Of a stretch of DNA of 64,000 nt, positions 19,567-30,794 are shown in pieces (positions within the stretch are counted from its first letter, which is position 1; each line of letters starts with the position of its first letter). Origin of the DNA: Tridacna crocea. Its lineage: Eukaryota; Mollusca; Bivalvia; Cardiida; Cardiidae. A program made the translations under genes and the position numbers. The stretch covers positions 1,247,501 through 1,311,500 of the forward strand of contig OX031065.1 of NCBI GenBank assembly GCA_943736015.1, in the 5' to 3' direction. A model generated the notes under the pieces. The model was not told the origin of the DNA and made no database searches. It saw only the letters and a list, made by a program, of their open reading frames with translations.

Positions 19567-20433
19567 CAACTCTTTACCAAATGATAAAATTTTACACTGA
19601 TCCAAATTGAAAACATCTGCAGAAAACAATTTCAAAGTAGCACAAATGGGGCATTTTTGCTTTGATAGAGTAGAAAACTTTGTGGGAAAAGGAGGAAATG
19701 GTGGTTACCAGTATTTTCTCCTTTTCCCACAATGTTTTCAAAAGGCTTCTTCCTCAGGGGCATAAGAAGTTGTTAATGTGTTGTAAAAGGTTAACTCTTT
19801 CCATACAATCCTGCCTTTTAACGGCCCTGAGAAAGATTAGGATTTGGAAACCATTATGGGAAAAGGAGAAAATGCTGGTAACTAGCATTTTCTCCTTTTC
19901 CCACAATGTTTTCTACCTATTCAGAAGCAGGTATCATTATTTGAAAACATGTCAGTTTTCCTTTGAGAATTTCCTCAGAATAGACATGTATGAAATTTTG
20001 CTGTGTGGTAAAGGGTTAACCCTTTACTCTTTTACCAAACGAGAAAATTTTAGAGTGGTTCAAAGTAAAAGCACTTGCAGATAACAAAATAAACATTCCT
20101 CAAAAATTGAAATTTGTTCCCAGCTGGGTAGAAAAAATGTTTTCAATGTTTTCAAAAGTTTTCAAAATGTTTTTATCTCGGGGTCGTAAAAACCAGGGAT
20201 TGTTTGGTAATGGGTTAAGACTCGTCCAAATTAAAAAACATCTGCAGACAACAATTTCAATATGGCTCAAATGATGAGATTTTTGTCTTTGAAAGGATAT
20301 CATAGAAAACATTGTGGGAAAAGGAAAAAAATGCTGGTTACCAGCATTTTCTCCTACATGTATTCCCACCATGTTTTTGAAAAGCTTCTTTATCAGGGCC
20401 GTCAAAAGTCGGAATTATGTGGTAAAAGGTTAA
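19567..20433. mobile_element. Chain of four TTAA-1 copies sharing TTAA sites
   Basis: 19567-19794 (forward), 19791-20019 (reverse), 20016-20218 (forward, hairpin tip lost) and 20215-20433 (forward, left end trimmed). Each junction holds a single TTAA. Confidence 0.9.
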
Positions 20434-20504
20434 AATAAGATACACAAGCAAATTTAGCAGCAAATAGGCAAGGGCCCTCAAAGTCTACACATTTGACCAA
20501 TTAT

Positions 20505-20797
20505 GAACTCCTTACCAAACAACAAAATTTTTGGCTTGTCCAAATTGAAAGCATTTGCAGACATCAAAATACAAGTGACCAAAAATTTGAAATTTGTTTT
20601 GTGAAGGGTAGAAAACAATTGTGGGAAAAGGAGAAAATGCTGGTAACCAGCATTTTCTCCTTTTCCCACAATGTTTTCTGTGGGTTCTGTCTCCGGGTCG
20701 TCAAAAGTAGGGATAATTTGTGGTAATGGGTTAATTTGTATCTGCAAAAGTTTTGAGTTTAGAGCAGTCTAAAATTTTGTCATTGGTAAAGAGTTAA
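20505..20797 (+). mobile_element. TTAA-1 MITE plus solo A end
   Basis: The forward copy is 20505-20734. An inverted A end (about 20740-20797, ending GTAAAGAGTTAA) follows. Confidence 0.82.
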
Positions 20798-21051
20798 TTA
20801 CATACTTGGTTATAATACATGTATAAGGTAACATTGAGACAGTACATGTTAATTAAATATAATACATATCTAAATGTTTTTTGCTGGCATTATAACAAAG
20901 ATATAATCCAGCTCATTTATAAATACCCAAGGTTTGCCAGAGACAACACAGATTTATGATTAAATCCAGCATCATCCAATCAGTTACTGACCTTTGTAAC
21001 CTTCTTCCTGATGAACAACATTCCCACGAAAAGGGGTGTACTTTTGGTCCA

Positions 21052-21211
21052 TATTCACCAACGATTCTCAAGAACATTCGTAGTCTTATTCTTCAGAATT
21101 TCATCATTGTGAAAGAAACAGAACATCTGATTGGCTAAACCGATGTTCATGCCAGTCAGAAAATCTTGAAAAATAAGACTAAGAACGTTCCTGAGAATGG
21201 TTGGTGAATAC
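21052..21211. mobile_element. HP-4 palindromic MITE
   Basis: The termini ATTCACCAACGATTCTCAAG and its inverted form (GAATGGTTGGTGAATAC) enclose arms with ACATCTGATTGGCTAAAC. Length is about 160 bases. Confidence 0.82.
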
Positions 21212-21214
21212 GGT

Positions 21215-21435
21215 TCCTGCTTGGATCAGCAGTAAAGTGTAGGATTTATGACACGGAGTCCCTGGGTTCGAGCCCGCTGGATTCACTAGGTTTTTTGAGG
21301 GAGTGTCTGTGGACAGCACACTTCAGAGTCCTAGCCTGGTTCTCATGAGACCCAGGAAATACATGAATATGTGTGCTGTTGCCATGATATGGCTGAAAAA
21401 TTGTTGAAAGTGGCTTAAACTCCATGCATTTAATC
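21215..21435 (+). mobile_element. tRNA-derived SINE, second type
   Basis: The head has a B-box-like GGGTTCGAGCCC (21265-21276). The 3' part reads TGCTGTTGCCATGATATGGC then TTGTTGAAAGTGG. A related element is at 51085-51385. Confidence 0.75.
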
Positions 21436-21469
21436 ATCTAAAAGATGTTTGTAGATCACTAGGTCTGTT

Positions 21470-21853
21470 TTAACTCTTTACCAAACAACAAAATTGTAGA
21501 CTGGTCTGAATTGAAAGCATTTGCAGACGACAAATTAAATGTGACTTAAAAACTGAAATTTGGTTTGGGAAGGGTAGAAAACATTATGGGAAAAGGAAAA
21601 AGTGCTACCAGCATTTTCTCCATTTCCCACAATGTTTACAAAAGGCTTCTATCTCAGGGTCATAAAAACTTTTGACGACCCCGAGAAAAAAGCCTGTCGA
21701 AAACATTGTGGGAAAAGGAGAAAATGCTGGTAACCACAATGTTTTCTACCCTGCGCAAAACAAATTTCAAATTTTCAGTCACTTTTATTTTGTCGGCTGC
21801 AATTGCTTTCGATTTGGACAAATCTAAAATTTTGTTGTTTGGTAATGAGTTAA
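21470..21853. mobile_element. Inverted dimer of TTAA-1
   Basis: A forward copy (21470-21668) and a reverse copy (21669-21853) are joined B end to B end at TCATAAAAACTTTTGACGAC with no TTAA between them. Only the outer A ends keep TTAA. Confidence 0.82.
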
Positions 21854-21922
21854 AATACTAATAGATCTAACTTATTTCCTAGATTATTTCATGAAAAGCT
21901 TTGTCTTGGTGGAATATTTGGG

Positions 21923-22635
21923 CAGGGTTTTCCATGACGCGCAAATCCTGCGTCATTGACGCAATTTTAATTCAAATGACCCCCAAAATAAATGACAGTG
22001 CGTCATTGGTGACGCAACTTTCCAAAATCTAAATAATGTACTAAGTTGAATGAAGCGTCATAATTCCAAATCTGTTCTTGCTTCAATGTCAGACAAACAC
22101 CGTTCTTTTTTTAACTACAGGGTTTATTTCAGATAAAATTGGTTTTCCGGTAATTTATTTATAGAATAAGACTGGTTTACGCATTATTTACGTGTCGTAA
22201 ATATGGGCCCAGTCAAAGTCGTGGTTGGGTTCTCTGTATTTCATTGCATATTTTTCACGACTTCCGGTACATAAAAGTACACATTACCGGTCTGTGCAGT
22301 TAGCGGAAAAATAATGTCATGACGAAGAAAACTGTAGCATTCTTCTATCGTCTGCTTCTTACAACTGCCGATCTGGCAAGTCACGTCAAGCAGCGATTCA
22401 GACGAAAATGTTTGGTCTGTCAAAAAGTGACATCGACCTTTCCGTCAGAAATGATCGACCAAATTTTAAATCTTGGAAGTTGGCGTTTTAAAGGTAAAAT
22501 GCATTATAAATCGTGTTTGAAGTTGATGACGAGGAAATCCATATTTTTGACCCCCAAAATTAATGAAATGACCCGCAACTAATGAGGAAGGGGGTCACAA
22601 TGACCCCCAATTTTCAAAGCCGTGGGAAAACCCTG
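21923..22635 (+). mobile_element. 0.7-kb DNA transposon, copy 1, 6-bp target duplication
   Basis: The termini CAGGGTTTTCC and GGAAAACCCTG bracket 713 bases. TTTGGG is duplicated immediately outside (21917-21922 and 22636-22641). CAGGG ends recall hAT elements, but those duplicate 8 bases. Both copies in this window duplicate 6. Subterminal repeats of GTCATT and GACCCCCAAAATTAATGA lie near both ends. An internal frame at 22319-22582 (87 codons) may be a remnant of a transposase exon. Confidence 0.88.
22319..22582 (+). pseudogene. Possible transposase exon remnant in the 0.7-kb element
   Basis: The frame starts MTKKTVAFFYRLL and has two Cys pairs (CLVCQK and, later, KSCLKL). In copy 2 the equivalent region is shifted and stopped. 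Read across the shift, copy 2 gives a conceptual FQSWKLAFKGKMHCKLCLK-like segment, reminiscent of the zinc-binding N-terminal region of hAT-related and ZNF862-like proteins. That resemblance is only an impression. Confidence 0.3.
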
Positions 22636-22785
22636 TTTGGGCCACAATTTGTTTGGGTAAGTGCAAGGGTCTGCAGGGCTAGTGATGTTTTGGATAATTT
22701 TTTTATTCTTGGAAATTTCAGGGATCACCTTTCCGGCTTTCCCCCAACTGTGGGATCATGTCATAACTGTTTTTTTTTCCATCTT

Positions 22786-22976
22786 AATTCTTTAGTGAGT
22801 TTTAATGACCTTGAGAAAGATGCCTTTTGAAAACATTCTGAGAAAAAGAGAAAAAGCAGGTGATATTTCGAATGTTACAGGTGCTGAAAATTTAGTGATA
22901 GTAAAATTGTCTCAAGTTTTTCAAAAGGCTTTTTCCACAGGGCCGTTAAAACTCAAGATTGTGAGGTAAAGAGTTT
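22786..22976. mobile_element. TTAA-1 recombinant with two B ends
   Basis: The left half is a reverse B end (TTTTAATGACCTTGAGAAAG) and the right half a forward B end (GGCCGTTAAAACTCAAGATTG). The hairpin is lost. Confidence 0.65.
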
Positions 22977-23103
22977 ACTCTTTCTGTACTGTTAACAACA
23001 CCAGAAGTTTTTGTGGACACTGTCCACTACACTTTGTTTTAGATAAAGTCCAAACTTTCTCTTTATCTTGCAGTGCAACTACGGTATATTCATAGCCAAT
23101 TAA
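22974..23103. mobile_element. TTAA-2 MITE, diverged
   Basis: It carries CACCAGAAGTTTTTGTGGACAC and ends at a TTAA (23100-23103) shared with the next TTAA-1 copy. The palindromic core is mostly lost. Confidence 0.5.
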
Positions 23104-23339
23104 CCCTTTACCTGATATGCCAATTTGAGGCTCTTCCATTTCAGCATCAAATAAAGATAGGATGTCAAAAATATGGACAAATGGCGATACAAATATCCAA
23201 CTGAGTGGAAAACATTGTGGGAAAAGGAAAAAATGCTTGTTACAAGCATTTTCTCCTTTTTCCAAAATGTTTTCAAAGGCTGTCTGTTGTTGATACATTA
23301 AAATGAGTATCTATGAAGTAAAGGGTTAAAGAATATAAA
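23100..23339 (+). mobile_element. TTAA-1 MITE, third subfamily
   Basis: Bounded by TTAA. Its right end reads GAGTATCTATGAAGTAAAGGG and its left end TACCTGATATGCC. The same subfamily appears at 28320-28541 and 62128-62334. Confidence 0.82.
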
Positions 23340-23609
23340 TCATCTACTTGTTAGTGAAAGAGTCATAAGCCTCTCGGCATATTGAGCCTATTTTTGTCTT
23401 TGATCCGATGCCTTTCAATTTTTAAGCTGGTATTTTTGTCTTTGATCTGATGCAATGACTGCATCCAGATCACATGGCTTCAAAGTTCAAACACATAAAA
23501 GGATAATACCTTTGTTTGTTGAGACTGGTAACTTGATCTATTGTTTGTACAAACCACATAACCCTTTACCTATCGGTATAAGTTAAACCAGATAAATTGG
23601 CCATCCATC

Positions 23610-23905
23610 TGTTTGATTGTATGGTGTTCAGTGCTTTTTTCAAGATTGTTTCAGTTATATTGCGGGGCAAGTGCACCTGTCTATGCTCTAATTTATCAAT
23701 GCTTTCTTTTACCAGTACAAAACAATATTCTTTCCAAGCTACTGGCTGCTTTCCCATATAAACATTGTCAAAATAATGGCCAGTGGTGAATAGAGGGATG
23801 ATTGCAATGACTATCAGCAGTCCAGGGATAGAAATTAGCAGAGCCAAGGATTGAACCAGTGCAATTCATCTGGATCAATCTATTGAACTTACATCACCTT
23901 ATGCA
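23610..23905 (-). mobile_element. tRNA-derived SINE, minus strand
   Basis: It carries the complement of the same 3' domain as 9898-10213 (CAAGATTGTTTCAGTTATAT), the GCCAGTGGTGAATAGAGG body and a degraded tRNA head. The 5' end runs into a 35-base tandem repeat. Confidence 0.75.
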
Positions 23906-24008
23906 ACCTAACCACTGCCACCATGGTAGCAGATAAACCGACCTAACCACTGCCACCATGGTAGCATATAAACCGACCTAACCACTGCCACCATGGTAGC
24001 AGATAAAC
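23906..24008. repeat. 35-bp tandem repeat, three units
   Basis: ACCTAACCACTGCCACCATG followed by GTAGCAGATAAACCG is repeated three times with one or two changes. It appears to be an expansion of the SINE head. Confidence 0.9.
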
Positions 24009-24022
24009 TGCTGGCAACATTA

Positions 24023-24248
24023 TTAACTCATTACCAAATGACAATATTTTTGGCTTGTCCAAATCGAAAGCATTTGCAGACAACGTAAGAGTGACTGAAA
24101 ATTTGAAATCTGTTTTGTGAAGAGCAGAAAACATTGTGGGAAAAGGAGAAAATGCTGGTTACAAGCATTTTCTCTTTTTCCCACAATGTTTTCTCAAGGC
24201 TTCTTTTTCAGGGTCGTCAAAAGTAGGGATGGTGTGGTAATGGGTTAA
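24023..24248 (+). mobile_element. TTAA-1 MITE
   Basis: Full forward copy with TTAA at both ends. Confidence 0.88.
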
Positions 24249-24349
24249 ACAACTGTATTCACAACTTGTGGCCAGTGTCTGTATGCCTTCAATCAGGCCA
24301 ATATTGGTATTAAACAAAATTAATATGCCAATTATTGCCTTTGAACTGT

Positions 24350-24783
24350 ATTACGTTGGAAAGGACATTTTTGAAAACATTGTTGGAAAGGAAGAAAATG
24401 CTGGTATCCAGGATTTCTTCCTTTTCCCACAATCTTTTCTGCCCCCATCATGGAGCTTATGCTCATTTATACCGATATTTCATTTTGTTGTGTACAGATG
24501 ATTTGAATTAACCCTTTACCACACAATCCCGACTTTTAATGACCCTGAGAAAGAAGCCTTTTGAAAACATTGTGGGAAAAGGAGAAAATGCTGGTTACCA
24601 GAAAGAAGCCTTTTGAAAACATTGTGGGAAAAGGAGAAAATGCTGGTAACCAGCATTTTCTCCTTTTCCCACAATGTTTTCTATCCTTCCTAATACAATT
24701 TTTTTTCTTTCTTATTTATTTTTTCGTCTGCAAATGCTTTCAATTGGGGCCAGTCTATAATTTTGTCATTCAGTAAAGAGTTG
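24350..24783 (-). mobile_element. Two reverse TTAA-1 copies, one with a 52-bp internal duplication
   Basis: 24350-24511 is a partial reverse copy. It shares TTAA 24508-24511 with a reverse copy reaching 24783, in which the left arm from AGAAAGAAGCC to GGTTACC is repeated in tandem (24548 and 24600). Confidence 0.82.
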
Positions 24784-24936
24784 AAAAGAGTCTGATTTTT
24801 GTTGTTTGGAAAAAGGATTGAGGTTGTGTCATCCATAAGCTGATTAGCTAGACAAACTTGATGGATCTGTTTGATGGCAAAAATTGATACAGATCAATCC
24901 TTCACTTGATCACCCTTCGGAAAAAGTCTGCAGAAT

Positions 24937-25245
24937 CTTTTTAGCTCTGTGGGTAGTGTACAAGACTTGAAAATTGGAGGTCGCAGCTTGCTGGTTTGAT
25001 AATACAGTTGTATTCTAGCTCGTCGAATTTCTGTCCGAGGATCGATGATAGTCATTGCAAAAGGATTCATTCCTCTCTCACAGCTGATCATTGTTTGGAT
25101 GATGGTTATTTGGGAAAGCAGCCAGTGGCTTAGAAGAATATTGTATGGAGGAGTACTAGTAAAAGAAACTCCGGGAAAACATGGATAGTCACACCAGTTG
25201 CAGTGATAAATGAAATAATTTTGAAAACAGGATTAAAACAAAACA
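24937..25245 (+). mobile_element. tRNA-derived SINE
   Basis: Diverged copy of the 9898-10213 type: AGCTCTGTGGGTAGTGTAC head, GAGGATCGATGATAGTCATT body, and the 3' domain at about 25195-25240. Confidence 0.75.
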
Positions 25246-25349
25246 CAATACAATCAGGAAAGTTCGTTTTAAAACATAGGAGATAATGGTGGTAAACAGC
25301 ATTTTTTCTTTTGCCTACCCTGTTTACTACCCCTCCTAAGTCAAATCTG

Positions 25350-25665
25350 TAAGTCGGTATTCCCCAACCATTCTGAAAAACTTTCTCTGTCTTACTCTCA
25401 AGAATTTTCTGAATTCTTTTCATTTGACTTAGCCAATTAGTTGTATTGCTTTCAAAATTCAGAAGTAAGACTGTGAATGTTCTCAAGAATGGTTTGTGAA
25501 TGCACCTGGATCTGTATTCACCAACTATTCGTAAGAATGTTCTTGGTCTTATTCTTCCAGATTTCCTGACTGTGAAAGTAACAGAGCTTTTGATTGGCTA
25601 AACCATTTGACAAAATTCTAAAGAATAAGACTATGAATGTTCTCAAGAATGGTTTTTTAATGCAA
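25350..25665. mobile_element. Two adjacent HP-4 palindromic MITEs
   Basis: 25350-25505 is diverged. 25510-25665 is better preserved (GTATTCACCAACTATTCG, GATTGGCTAAACC). They are head to tail with almost no spacer. Confidence 0.75.
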
Positions 25666-26639
25666 ACCCTGGATTTTATCCCAATACTAGCTCCATATTT
25701 TTAGTTTGCGATCCAATGATATTTTCAATATGGACACACATTTACTTTACGTGGTCTGGTAAAGGGTTGTTTATTGACAGAGAAGGAAAACATCCTTTTC
25801 TCTAATGTCCTGTACTGTTTCACATCAGATAGAGGACTTTATGCTTGTGTTGTACTTTTCTTCAAGTTTGGAATGATCAAAAGGTTCTCTTTTTGTAGTG
25901 TATAACATTTCGAAGTAATACCTCTAATCCATGAATTGGCCATGATCTGGGCACTCATACAGAGCGGGGTAGATTGCCTCAAATGGCCGCTGGATCGGTG
26001 ATTATGAGGACACTCCGCTCAGATAACAACCAGATGACGCTGTGCTGGCGATCAAGTAGCAACCATTGAGATCAGATAGCGATTGAACTGTACTTGGTTA
26101 CTATCGTAGCTTTACTGGGAGTTGTGACCTTTTACAACCTGTTTTTGCTCTGTTAGCAACCCAAGGCTTTGACGCTCCTTCCCCAGGGTGGTATACTATA
26201 GCTGACCAAAGAATTTATTGTACCTACACCAGGTGTGGTTTCCAAATGCAAAATGATAAAATGACTCGGTAGGATTAAGGTCCCTCCGTGCTCGAGGCAT
26301 ATATGGTATGGACCATTAGAGAGAAAGAATCTGCTACAAGGAATTCCGGGTATTGAAGCCCCAGTAGCTTTTCTTTGAATAGATCTCCTTGGTGCCTATA
26401 CATGCCTGATGTAAAGCACTGACACCCGCGATGCTACCTCTGCATGGCGATCTACAGTGCTCTATGAGAGCGTCGTAGATCGCAAGCAATTGGAATGGGG
26501 GTATAAAGGTACCTTGAAGTTGATATTGCAATTATTTGGTCTTTTCTTTCACCTAAGGCTATCCACCTCTTCCCACAGCTAAAGTTTTGCTGGCTTGACT
26601 GTAGTCCCACAAGATTTTCAAAAGTTTTGTTTTCAGAAA
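25666..26639. other. GC-elevated island of unknown nature
   Basis: 25960-26540 is visibly richer in GC and in CpG (GCATGGCGATCTACAGTGCT, AGAGCGTCGTAGATCGC) than anything nearby and has no MITE. The minus strand is open for 65 codons at 26334-26531 but has no splice context. It could be a fragment of a larger mobile element or of a gene; I recognise neither. Confidence 0.35.
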
Positions 26640-27050
26640 TTAACCTTTTACCTCACAAAAAGTATGTAGACTTGTGCTAATGTGACTCAATAATTTAAAT
26701 TTGCCTTTGGAAAAGTACAAACATTATTGAAAAGGAGAAAATGCTGGTTACCAGCATTTTCTTCTTTTCCTATAATGTTTTCGATAAGCCTTCTCTTGTA
26801 GGATCTTTGTCAGTAGGAATCATTTGCAAAAGGTTTACCATCCAGACTTTTAACGACCCTGAGAAAGAAGCCTTTTGAAAACATTGTGGGAGAAGGAGAA
26901 AATACTCATTGCTGGTATCCACAATGTTTTTTTCCCTTCCTAAAACAAGTTTCAATTTTTCAGTCACTTTTATTTCGTATATAATCTGCAAATGCTGTCA
27001 AAGTGTCAATTTGGACTAGTCTAAAGTTTTGTTGTTTGGTTAAGGATTAA
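26640..27050. mobile_element. Two TTAA-1 copies, B ends abutting
   Basis: A forward copy (26640-26836) meets a reverse copy (26833-27050) at TTTACC. Their B ends face each other. Confidence 0.78.
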
Positions 27051-27189
27051 CAGTAACATTTCTGACCACATGATTTGTTACAGTTCAGATCAAATCCAGA
27101 GATTAGAAATTCTTAAAACAATGACCTAAACAGCTGACACCAGTTGTCAATCAAAATATATGACCTTTACCCCGACATTTCCACATTGA

Positions 27190-27252
27190 CCAATTACCGC
27201 ACAATCCCTACTTTTGAGGACCTAAAATTTTGTTGTTTGGTAATGAGTTAAG
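27190..27252. mobile_element. TTAA-1 internal-deletion derivative
   Basis: A 63-base remnant in which the B end (ACCGCACAATCCCTACTTTT) is joined directly to the A end (CTAAAATTTTGTTGTTTGG), with the hairpin removed. Confidence 0.8.
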
Positions 27253-27390
27253 GGTAGTGGGCTTTTCACTGGTGGGCTTTTGTCCAGTGAGCTTTTGACC
27301 TAGTGGGCTTTTCACCTGGTGGGTTTTTACCTACACTCTAATATTATGCTGTCTGCAGAGTGTCTCTTGTTTCCTGTTGCCAAAGCATTG

Positions 27391-27935
27391 AAACCTTTAC
27401 CACATAATGCCGACTTTTGACAACCTTGGGAAGGAAGCCAGTATAAAAAACATTGTGGGAAAAAGAAGAAAATGTTGGTAACCAGCACTTCCTCCTTTTC
27501 TCTCAATGTTTTCTATCCTATCTATGAAAAGTTGCATCATTTGAACACATTGAAATCCTTGTCTGCAAATTCTTTAAATTTGGGCAAGGCTGAAATTTTT
27601 GTGTGTGGTAATGGGATAACAATTTAAACCATCTTTATGGATAGGAAAACAAATGAAAATCCATATGAGGAAATGGGAAAACCCTTTACATCAGATATGT
27701 GACGCCAAATACCATTCTGTCTTGATAGAATCTTTTCTTTTTCACCTTTATCTATTTTTACATCAGTTAAAACAAATGTTTTTTCTAAACATTTTTAGTG
27801 GTTGCTTGATTGACATGTATTGTTTTCATGCGAAACTTCACCCATTACCACACAATTCCGATTTTTGAAGAATGTAAGGATTAGTCCTTTAGAAAACATT
27901 GTTGGAAAAGGAGAAAATTCTTGTTACCAGCAAAA
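27391..27935. mobile_element. TTAA-1 copy and a half copy
   Basis: 27391-27619 is reverse. 27840-27932 is a reverse left half that stops at the hairpin tip (CTTGTTACCAGC). Confidence 0.75.
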
Positions 27936-28133
27936 ATCGATAGGTGTACCGTGAGGCACTTAGAATAGTGTTGCACTCACCAGTCGAAATGCAGTCTGAT
28001 CTTTGACCTACACTGCCCACTATAATGTATAATACTAGCTATGATGAGCCACGCAACAGCTGCAGTTATTGGGGCTTTTTTTTCCCCATCTGAAGTTTTC
28101 CTATTTTGTTTATTTAGCACTTTAGGGGGTTAA

Positions 28134-28937
28134 GATTATAGACATGCCCAAAATGAAAGCATTTTGTAGAAAACAAAGTGGTTATGGGAAATAAATGGGA
28201 TATGCCTTTGAAAGGTAGAAAGTATTGTGGTAAAAGGAGAAAGATATCTTTTGCTTGACACAGTCATCTCCTCTCCCCCCCCCTCCCCCCAAGTATTCTG
28301 CAAGTTACTAGGGTAAACACTAACCCTTTACCCCATAAGGCATTTCTATGGCATCTCTAATTGACTCTAAATGACAGCAAGGATGAAGCCGTTTCTTATG
28401 TGTAAATGACACCTTTTGATAGCATAGAAAACATTGTACCAAAAAGTGAAATTGCTTGTCACGAGCAATTTCACCTTTTGCCACAATGTTTTCAAAAAAC
28501 TCCTTCAAGCAATGTGTAGAAATGAGGGCGTGCGGTAAAAAAGCCAGAGGTAAAAAAGTCATCGGTAAAAAGGCCATTATAGGTAAAAAGGCCATAGGTA
28601 AAAAAGCCAGAAGTAAAATGGTAAAATGGCCTTGACAAAATACAAACAGTTGTGTTCCTTTTCCTGTATTGTTTTCCAGGAACATTTTACTGCACAGGGC
28701 ACAAGTCCTTTTGTATGCCAATCCTTTTGTTTTACCATGCTATTCTGACTTTTGAAGACCCAGAAAAAGATACCTTTGGAAGATACTGGGAAAAATAAAA
28801 TGCTGGTAATCACCATTTTCCCTTTTCCTTACTATTTTTTCTATCCTATCACCTTATCAAACTTTAATTTTCGTTTTGTTATGTGCCAGTCTTAAATGTT
28901 TTAGCTATATTCCAAATGGCAAAATTTTAGACTAAGT
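28134..28937. mobile_element. Degraded TTAA-1 copies with a simple repeat
   Basis: 28134-28316 is a degraded forward copy containing a C-tract (about 28266-28290). 28320-28541 is a third-subfamily copy with a TTGCTTGTCACGAGCAA tip. 28541-28640 is a GGTAAAAAGGCCA-type short tandem. 28725-28937 is reverse. Confidence 0.65.
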
Positions 28938-28994
28938 CAAAGCTAAAATCACATGATTTGTAATACATGTACAAACTAAATGCAGCACAAAAAA

Positions 28995-29110
28995 GAAAGG
29001 ATAAAAAATATTGTGGGAAATGGAGAAAATGCTGGTTACCAGCATTTTCTCCTTTTCCAACAATGTTATTAAAAGCTGTTTTCATGGCGGGAGGTGTTCG
29101 TTTAAATTCT
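28995..29110. mobile_element. TTAA-1 hairpin core only
   Basis: The palindrome at about 29010-29065 is intact but neither terminus is recognisable. Confidence 0.65.
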
Positions 29111-29366
29111 GGAGAGTTAATGACAGCTAAATATTTAACACTAAAAATTGACCTTCTGTGATCATGTTTTACAAATAACTGGGGTATATAGCTGTGACAG
29201 CTGCAAAATAAAGTCAGTAACCTCAAGCTATAACTTAAATATGCATGACTTAATGATTGAAAATGACAAAAGTATAATTATCAGATATCTGGATATTTTG
29301 ACTAGTTACCACACAAATGCAGGGATTTGCCTGTCACTGCTTGTTTCTTTAAAGTTGTACACCTAA

Positions 29367-30719
29367 TTTTTAGCTCCACTGGTGGAAGGCCAGCAGGCTT
29401 ATGTCATGGCCTGGCGTCCACTGTGTGTCAGTGCGTGTGTGCGTTAACTTTTATCTCAAACATCTTCGTCTCTGAAACTACCCATCCAAATTTGATGAAA
29501 CTTCACAGAAATGATCCTGCCATTCCTGCCAGAATTTCTTGAAAGAATTTGATCCCATTAAAATCTCTGATTGCCATGGTAACAAAACTGAAAACAAAAA
29601 TAACATTCTTAAAAATCTCTGAAACCACAAGGCCCAGGGGTACTGAATTTGGCATGTAGCTTTATCAAATGGACCTTTAACAATTTCTTCATATTATAAG
29701 CCTTGGGTCAAAATTGGCTCCATTCCAGGGATCACAAGTATAACATGGGCTTCCATATATATAGTCACTTCAATTTCAACATTAATCAAGGAAAGTAACT
29801 CTTTATAAAGGATAAAGTTTGTTACTATTTACCTCCCTTGATTAGCAAACTGCAGTGGTACATGATTGGTGCCTGATATTTAAGATTTTTTATAGAAAAT
29901 ATTCTGTTTTCAGGGAGAGTGATTCATATTGATGCTAATAGTTATGCTCACATGAGTGGAATATTAAAGGTGGGTATTTAGAATTTTCACATCTCACCAA
30001 ATTAAGAAATATATATATCACTGAAATTCATATGAAAAAATAATACAAATCATCAATAATTAAGATTTATAAAATTACAAAAAAAAATTTTTTTTGATGG
30101 TATTCCCTTAAAAGGCTACATAGCCTCTTCAGTTATTTTTAGATTTTGCTCCAAAAATCAATAAAGCATTGTGAGAATGTCAAGTGACTGGCACATGACT
30201 CATAACACTTAACTTCCCTATCATTACAAACATGTTGTAATTATTTTCCATAATGTCTTCTTCGGACGCTATGTTTTAAGCTTCTTCTGTGTATTCCTGT
30301 AGGTAAATGAGCGAATTGATCATCTAAAAATAGAATGTGTCTCCCGTTGGTGTCAGCCTTGGCCGTAATAAATCACTAATTTCTCGTGTTGTCGGACGGA
30401 TTTCGACTACTGGGGTTTTATGAATGAAAATTAAAAGGCTTTGGGAGTATAAATATGATTTTTTTGCACTTTTGAAAAATTTTCGTCCCAAAAACTGAAG
30501 GGCCACCTTTAAATTCAAAGCAAGGCTTCTGTCATTCAGGATTTTTTTCCCACCAAGAACTTTAACTTTCATGTCAATGAATAAACCTGCTTATATTGCC
30601 TGACAGTAATTATTGTTTTGAAAGGCCCTCTTTTTCAGGGTTATTAACACTTCAAATTGTCTGGTAATGGGTCAAAAAGCCAGTGGAGCGATACAGGGCC
30701 ATGATGGCCCTCTTGTTAT
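29367..30719 (+). mobile_element. Long dispersed element, AGCTCCACTGG variant
   Basis: It starts TTTTTAGCTCCACTGGTGGA and ends GCCAGTGGAGCGATACAGGG followed by ATGGCCCTCTTG. This is the inverted-terminus variant of the AGCTCACC elements at 39101, 53756 and 56686. It contains a small palindrome (29783-29844) and a solo MITE end (30605-30675). No coding frame. Confidence 0.7.
29783..29844. mobile_element. 62-bp palindromic insertion
   Basis: TAATCAAGGAAAGTAAC and its partner ATTTACCTCCCTTGATTA form an almost complete inverted repeat nested in the long element. Confidence 0.6.
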
Positions 30720-30794
30720 AAAATGTCTCTCTTCCCCCTGATGTTCTGAATTGAAAATGTCTGTTGGTGGTTTTTTTTTTCAGTGCTCTAAGAG

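Noticed and set aside
19359-19610. 83-codon hydrophobic plus-strand frame as a membrane protein exon
   Set aside because: The hydrophobicity comes from T-rich intronic DNA and the frame runs into a MITE. Joining it to the exon at 16793 in phase gives an immediate stop.
23906-24008. Three Kozak-like GCCACCATGG sites
   Set aside because: They arise from one 35-base tandem repeat and open no frame of significance.
26334-26531. 65-codon minus-strand frame in the GC-elevated island
   Set aside because: No start context, splice pair or recognisable motif; kept only as part of an island of unknown nature.
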